From positions 1 through 8,033 of the forward strand of contig JAICUZ010000114.1 of assembly GCA_025935595.1 (NCBI GenBank): a stretch of DNA of 8,033 nucleotides, in the 5' to 3' direction. Position 1 is the stretch's first letter. The number at the start of each line of letters is the position of its first letter. The DNA comes from Burkholderiales bacterium (GTDB lineage: Bacteria; Actinomycetota; Thermoleophilia; Gaiellales; Gaiellaceae). Shown piece after piece: positions 5,505 to 8,033 of this stretch. The notes under the pieces are model-generated. The model made no database searches. It had not been told where the DNA came from and worked only from the letters and a program-made list of their open reading frames with translations. A program made the position numbers and the translations under genes.

Positions 5505-6598
5505 GCGAGTGCCCCTTCCAGGAGCGCGAGCGCGAGCTCAGCCTCGTCGAGCGACAGCGTCAGCGGCGGTGTGAGGCGGAGGATGTGCTCGCCGGCGCTG
5601 CCGATCACGAGGCCGTTCGCGAGGGCGGCTTCGACGATCGGCGCGGCGGGGCGGTCGAGCTCGACCGCGAGGAGGAGCCCGAGCCCCCGCACCTCGCCGA
5701 GCTCGGCGAGCCCGTCGCGCAGGTACCTGGACACTTCCCGAACGTGGGCGAGCAGCTCGTCGTCGACGGTGTCGACGACCGCACACGCGGCGGCGCAGGC
5801 GACCGGGTTGCCGCCGAACGTCGACGCGTGGTCGCCGGGCTCGAACCCCGTCGGCGAGTCGTCCGCGACGAGCAGCGCGCCGATCGGCAGGCCGTTCGCA
5901 AGTCCTTTCGCGAGCGTGACTGCGTCGGGCTTCACGCCGAGCTCCTGCCAGGCGAAGAAGCTCCCCGAGCGGCCGACGCCCGTCTGCACCTCGTCGAAGA
6001 CGAGCAGCGCGCCGTACTCGTCCGCAAGTGACCGCGCTTCGGCGAGGAACTCGAGCGTGAGCGGACGGACACCGCCTTCTCCCTGCACCGGCTCGAGCAG
6101 GATCGCGGCGGTCTCCGGCCCGACGTGCTCGAGCCCGAAGCGTGCGCCGGGGACGAGCGGCTCGAACGCCGCGCGCTTCGCAGGCTGCCCCGTGACCGAG
6201 AGCGCGCCGAACGTGCGCCCGTGGAACGAGCCGTCGAGCGCGACGATCTCCGTGCGGCCCGTCGCCTTCCGCGCCCACTTGAGCGCGGCCTCGACCGCCT
6301 CGGCGCCCGAGTTGCAGAAGAAGGAGCTCGCACCGCCGAAGCGATCGGAGAGCTTCGCCGCGAGCTCCTGCATCGGTGTCGTCCAGTAGAGGTTCGACAC
6401 GTGCCAGAGCCGGTCGAGTTGCGTGTGTGCCGCTGCGGTCGGCGCCGGGTGACGGTGCCCGAGCCCAACCACCGCGATGCCGGCGAAGAGGTCCAGGTAG
6501 CGGTTGCCCGCGTCGTCGTAGAGCCACGAGCCGTCGCCGTCGACGAACGTCACATCCAGGCGTGTGTAGGTCGGCAGCACCGGCGCGTGAGCGATCAC
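5501..6598 (-). CDS. argD: Acetylornithine aminotransferase
   Basis: A PLP-dependent class III aminotransferase that converts N-acetylglutamate semialdehyde and glutamate to N-acetylornithine and 2-oxoglutarate. Visible are the cofactor phosphate motif NSGAEA (96-101), SFHGRTFGALS (124-134), EPVQGEGG (169-176), the cofactor Asp in FDEVQTGVGR (201-210), the Schiff-base Lys231 in TLAKGLANGLPIGA, and STFGGNP (259-265). The GTG at 6598 forms a GTGA overlap with the argB stop and gives the expected family N-terminus (LPTYTRLDVTFVDGDGSWLYD). No strong ribosome binding site precedes it, so reinitiation after argB is likely. At 365 residues it is somewhat shorter than the usual 390-400. Part of this is a tight loop between PGARFG and LEHVGPETAAILLEP, where relatives have roughly ten more residues. 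All catalytic residues are kept. Confidence 0.95.
   Translation of the reverse strand: MIAHAPVLPTYTRLDVTFVDGDGSWLYDDAGNRYLDLFAGIAVVGLGHRHPAPTAAAHTQLDRLWHVSNLYWTTPMQELAAKLSDRFGGASSFFCNSGAEAVEAALKWARKATGRTEIVALDGSFHGRTFGALSVTGQPAKRAAFEPLVPGARFGLEHVGPETAAILLEPVQGEGGVRPLTLEFLAEARSLADEYGALLVFDEVQTGVGRSGSFFAWQELGVKPDAVTLAKGLANGLPIGALLVADDSPTGFEPGDHASTFGGNPVACAAACAVVDTVDDELLAHVREVSRYLRDGLAELGEVRGLGLLLAVELDRPAAPIVEAALANGLVIGSAGEHILRLTPPLTLSLDEAELALALLEGALA
5512..5519 (-). promoter_or_regulatory. Putative ribosome binding site of the small ORF before argR
   Basis: GGAAGGGG on the minus strand inside the last codons of argD (within LLEGALA), ending 7 nt before the ATG at 5504. It is well placed to start the small ORF, although the same bases also encode argD residues. 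Confidence 0.45.
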
Positions 6599-7263
6599 GC
6601 CACCACCGCCGTTGAACCGATGTGCGCCGTGATGCCGCTCGCAGCGGCGAGGGCGGCAGCGCGGAGCTTCGGGATGATGCCGCCGTCGAACGCGCCGGCG
6701 TCGAGCAGCCGGTTCGCGTCGCCGGCGCGGATCGAGCCGACGACCTCGTCGTCGACATAGAGGCCCGGCACGTCGGTCAGGAACACGAGCCGCTCCGCGC
6801 CGAGCCCGAGCGCGAGCGCGGCGGACGCGTCGTCGGCGTTGACGTTCAGCGGCCCGACTGCGAGCGGTGCGACGACGGGGACTTTCCCCGACGCGAGCGC
6901 CGCGAGGATCGGCTTCGGCCGGCACGGAAGCGGGTCGCCGACCCAGCCGAGCGGCGGCACCGGCACGGCGAGCACGCCGGCCACGTCGCCGATCACCGGG
7001 ACGGCGACCTCGCCGAGCGCTGCACACAAGTCGGTGTTGACGGTGACGAGCGATTCGCGCACGACGTCGAGCGCGCGCCGCGAAGTGCGCCGTCGCCCAT
7101 GCACGAACTGCACGGGGATCCCCTGCCGCTGCATCTCCTGCGTGATCTGCGGGCCGGCGCCGTGGACGACGACAACCTGGTGGCCTTCCTCGCGCAGGCC
7201 GAGGATCCGGTCCGCCGACTCCGTCGCGACCGCGCCGCCGACCTTCACCACGAGCCTGCTCAT
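6595..7263 (-). CDS. argB: Acetylglutamate kinase, unusually short
   Basis: Phosphorylates N-acetylglutamate at the gamma-carboxylate with ATP; amino acid kinase fold. Seen are VVKVGGAV (5-12) for phosphate binding, VVVHGAGPQIT (31-41, where HGGGPQ is usual), FVHGRRRT (53-60, matching F-V-x-G-x-R-x-T of the substrate loop), NVNADDA (140-146), LTDVPGL (162-168) and GGIIPK (194-199) with the catalytic Lys. The protein is only 222 residues, against 280-300 for most ArgB. It starts directly at the first strand, without the N-terminal helix that mediates arginine-sensitive hexamers, and ends at AHIGSTAVVA, before the usual C-terminal ELFTDEGVGT region. The ATG at 7263 overlaps the argJ stop as ATGA, with GGAG 8 nt upstream. 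The lack of the N-helix suggests an enzyme not feedback-inhibited by arginine (inference). The neighbours make a LysZ-type role unlikely. Confidence 0.92.
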   Translation of the reverse strand: MSRLVVKVGGAVATESADRILGLREEGHQVVVVHGAGPQITQEMQRQGIPVQFVHGRRRTSRRALDVVRESLVTVNTDLCAALGEVAVPVIGDVAGVLAVPVPPLGWVGDPLPCRPKPILAALASGKVPVVAPLAVGPLNVNADDASAALALGLGAERLVFLTDVPGLYVDDEVVGSIRAGDANRLLDAGAFDGGIIPKLRAAALAAASGITAHIGSTAVVA

Positions 7264-8033
7264 GATCGGTACTCCGCGTTGATGCGCACGTAGTCGTACG
7301 AGAGGTCACTCGTCAGGTAGCCGGCGCTGCCGTCGCCGAGGCCGAGGTCGAGCTCGATCGTGCAGACGCCTCCGTCCACCGGCGGCTCGGTGTTCTGCGG
7401 CGCTCCGCCGACGAGCACCGGCGTTCCGTTGTAGGAGAGCGAGACTCGCGCGGGGTCGAGCTGTGCGTAGCCGCCGTCGAACGGCGCCGAGCCGGCGGCG
7501 GCGAGCACGCGGCCCCAGTTCGCGTCGCGGCCGAAGAGCGCGGTCTTCACGAGCGACGACGTCGCGATCCGCTGGGCGATCGCCCGTGCCTCGGGCGCGC
7601 TCGCCGCGCCGCTGACCGCGATCTCCGCGAGGAGCGTCGCGCCTTCGCCGTCCGCGACGATCTGCTGCGCGAGGTCGGCGCAGGCGGTCTGGACCGCGAG
7701 CGCGAGCTCGGCATCCGTCGCCGGCGTCCGCTCGACTGTTGCGGCGCCCGACGCGAGCAGCACGACGGCGTCGTTCGTCGAGCATTCGCCGTCGACCGAG
7801 ATCGAGTTGAACGATGCGCCGACCGCCGGCCGCAGAAACCCGATCGCCTCGCCCGGCTCGAGCGGATAGTCCGTCGTGACGACAGCGAGCAACGTCGCGA
7901 GGTTGGGATGGATCATCCCGGAGCCTTTCGCCATCCCTCCGACCGTGAAGCCCGAGCCGTGGAACACCGCTTCTTTCGCGTGCGTATCGGTGGTCAGGAT
8001 CGCGTCGGCGGCGTCGGCAGCACCGTCGGTCGA
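7260..8033 (-). CDS. argJ: Glutamate N-acetyltransferase / ornithine acetyltransferase (5' end outside window)
   Basis: The last 257 residues are present; the start lies beyond base 8033. ArgJ regenerates ornithine and N-acetylglutamate by acetyl exchange between acetylornithine and glutamate, and in some species also uses acetyl-CoA. The visible part opens with ADAILTTDTHAKEA, then GFTVGGMAKGSGMIHPNLATLL. In the family, self-cleavage occurs between Ala and Thr of this last motif, and the freed Thr (residue 47 of the visible part) is the nucleophile. Further on are SFNSISVDGECSTNDAV, SSLVKTALFGRDANWGRV and the C-terminal YLTSDLSYDYVRINAEYRS, all family hallmarks. The frame is open to the window edge with no disruption. 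The presence of ArgJ indicates the cyclic acetyl-recycling version of the pathway. Its TGA overlaps the argB ATG (ATGA). Confidence 0.96.
   Translation of the reverse strand, partial: STDGAADAADAILTTDTHAKEAVFHGSGFTVGGMAKGSGMIHPNLATLLAVVTTDYPLEPGEAIGFLRPAVGASFNSISVDGECSTNDAVVLLASGAATVERTPATDAELALAVQTACADLAQQIVADGEGATLLAEIAVSGAASAPEARAIAQRIATSSLVKTALFGRDANWGRVLAAAGSAPFDGGYAQLDPARVSLSYNGTPVLVGGAPQNTEPPVDGGVCTIELDLGLGDGSAGYLTSDLSYDYVRINAEYRS

Overview
The window is high-GC bacterial DNA, densely packed with genes, and most of it is an arginine biosynthesis operon. GTG starts, strong G/C bias at third codon positions, and an arg cluster that carries its own argR between argD and argG all point to Actinomycetota. 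A deep-branching soil lineage such as Thermoleophilia is a guess from overall style and not a demonstrated placement.

Layout. On the plus strand, a CGNR-type zinc-finger protein (about 11-511, start possibly upstream of the window) is followed after 10 bp by a 12-TM-type MFS transporter (522-1628). Everything else is on the minus strand, in transcription order: argJ (cut by the window end, 8033-7260), argB, argD, a 23-codon Arg-rich small ORF, argR, argG, argH and argF (ending at 1606). argF and the MFS gene converge and overlap by 23 bp. There is no non-coding stretch over 300 bases. The only gap of note in the operon, 64 bp between argD and argR, is filled by the small ORF. argC is not visible, and the operon promoter must lie beyond base 8033.

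Pathway. ArgJ moves acetyl groups between N-acetylornithine and glutamate. ArgB phosphorylates N-acetylglutamate. ArgD makes N-acetylornithine. ArgF, ArgG and ArgH convert ornithine to citrulline, argininosuccinate and arginine. ArgR is the arginine-responsive repressor. Every junction from argJ to argF is a 4-base stop/start overlap (ATGA or GTGA), including both ends of the small ORF, so the chain looks translationally coupled throughout.

Unexpected content. (1) An AT-rich palindrome with core GTAACAG-N-CTGTTAC occurs twice, in frame, inside argF and near the 3' end of argH. It sits where both proteins depart from their families, and in argF it replaces a segment about 14 residues longer in a homolog. 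It looks like a tiny palindromic element that has inserted into or patched coding sequence. (2) The small ORF before argR has 7 Arg codons in 23, a good ribosome binding site and two mutually exclusive hairpins next to the argR ribosome binding site, which suggests a possible arginine-sensing leader for the repressor gene. ArgB, ArgD, ArgF and ArgH are also shorter than usual, and ArgR has GDN where GDD is usual.
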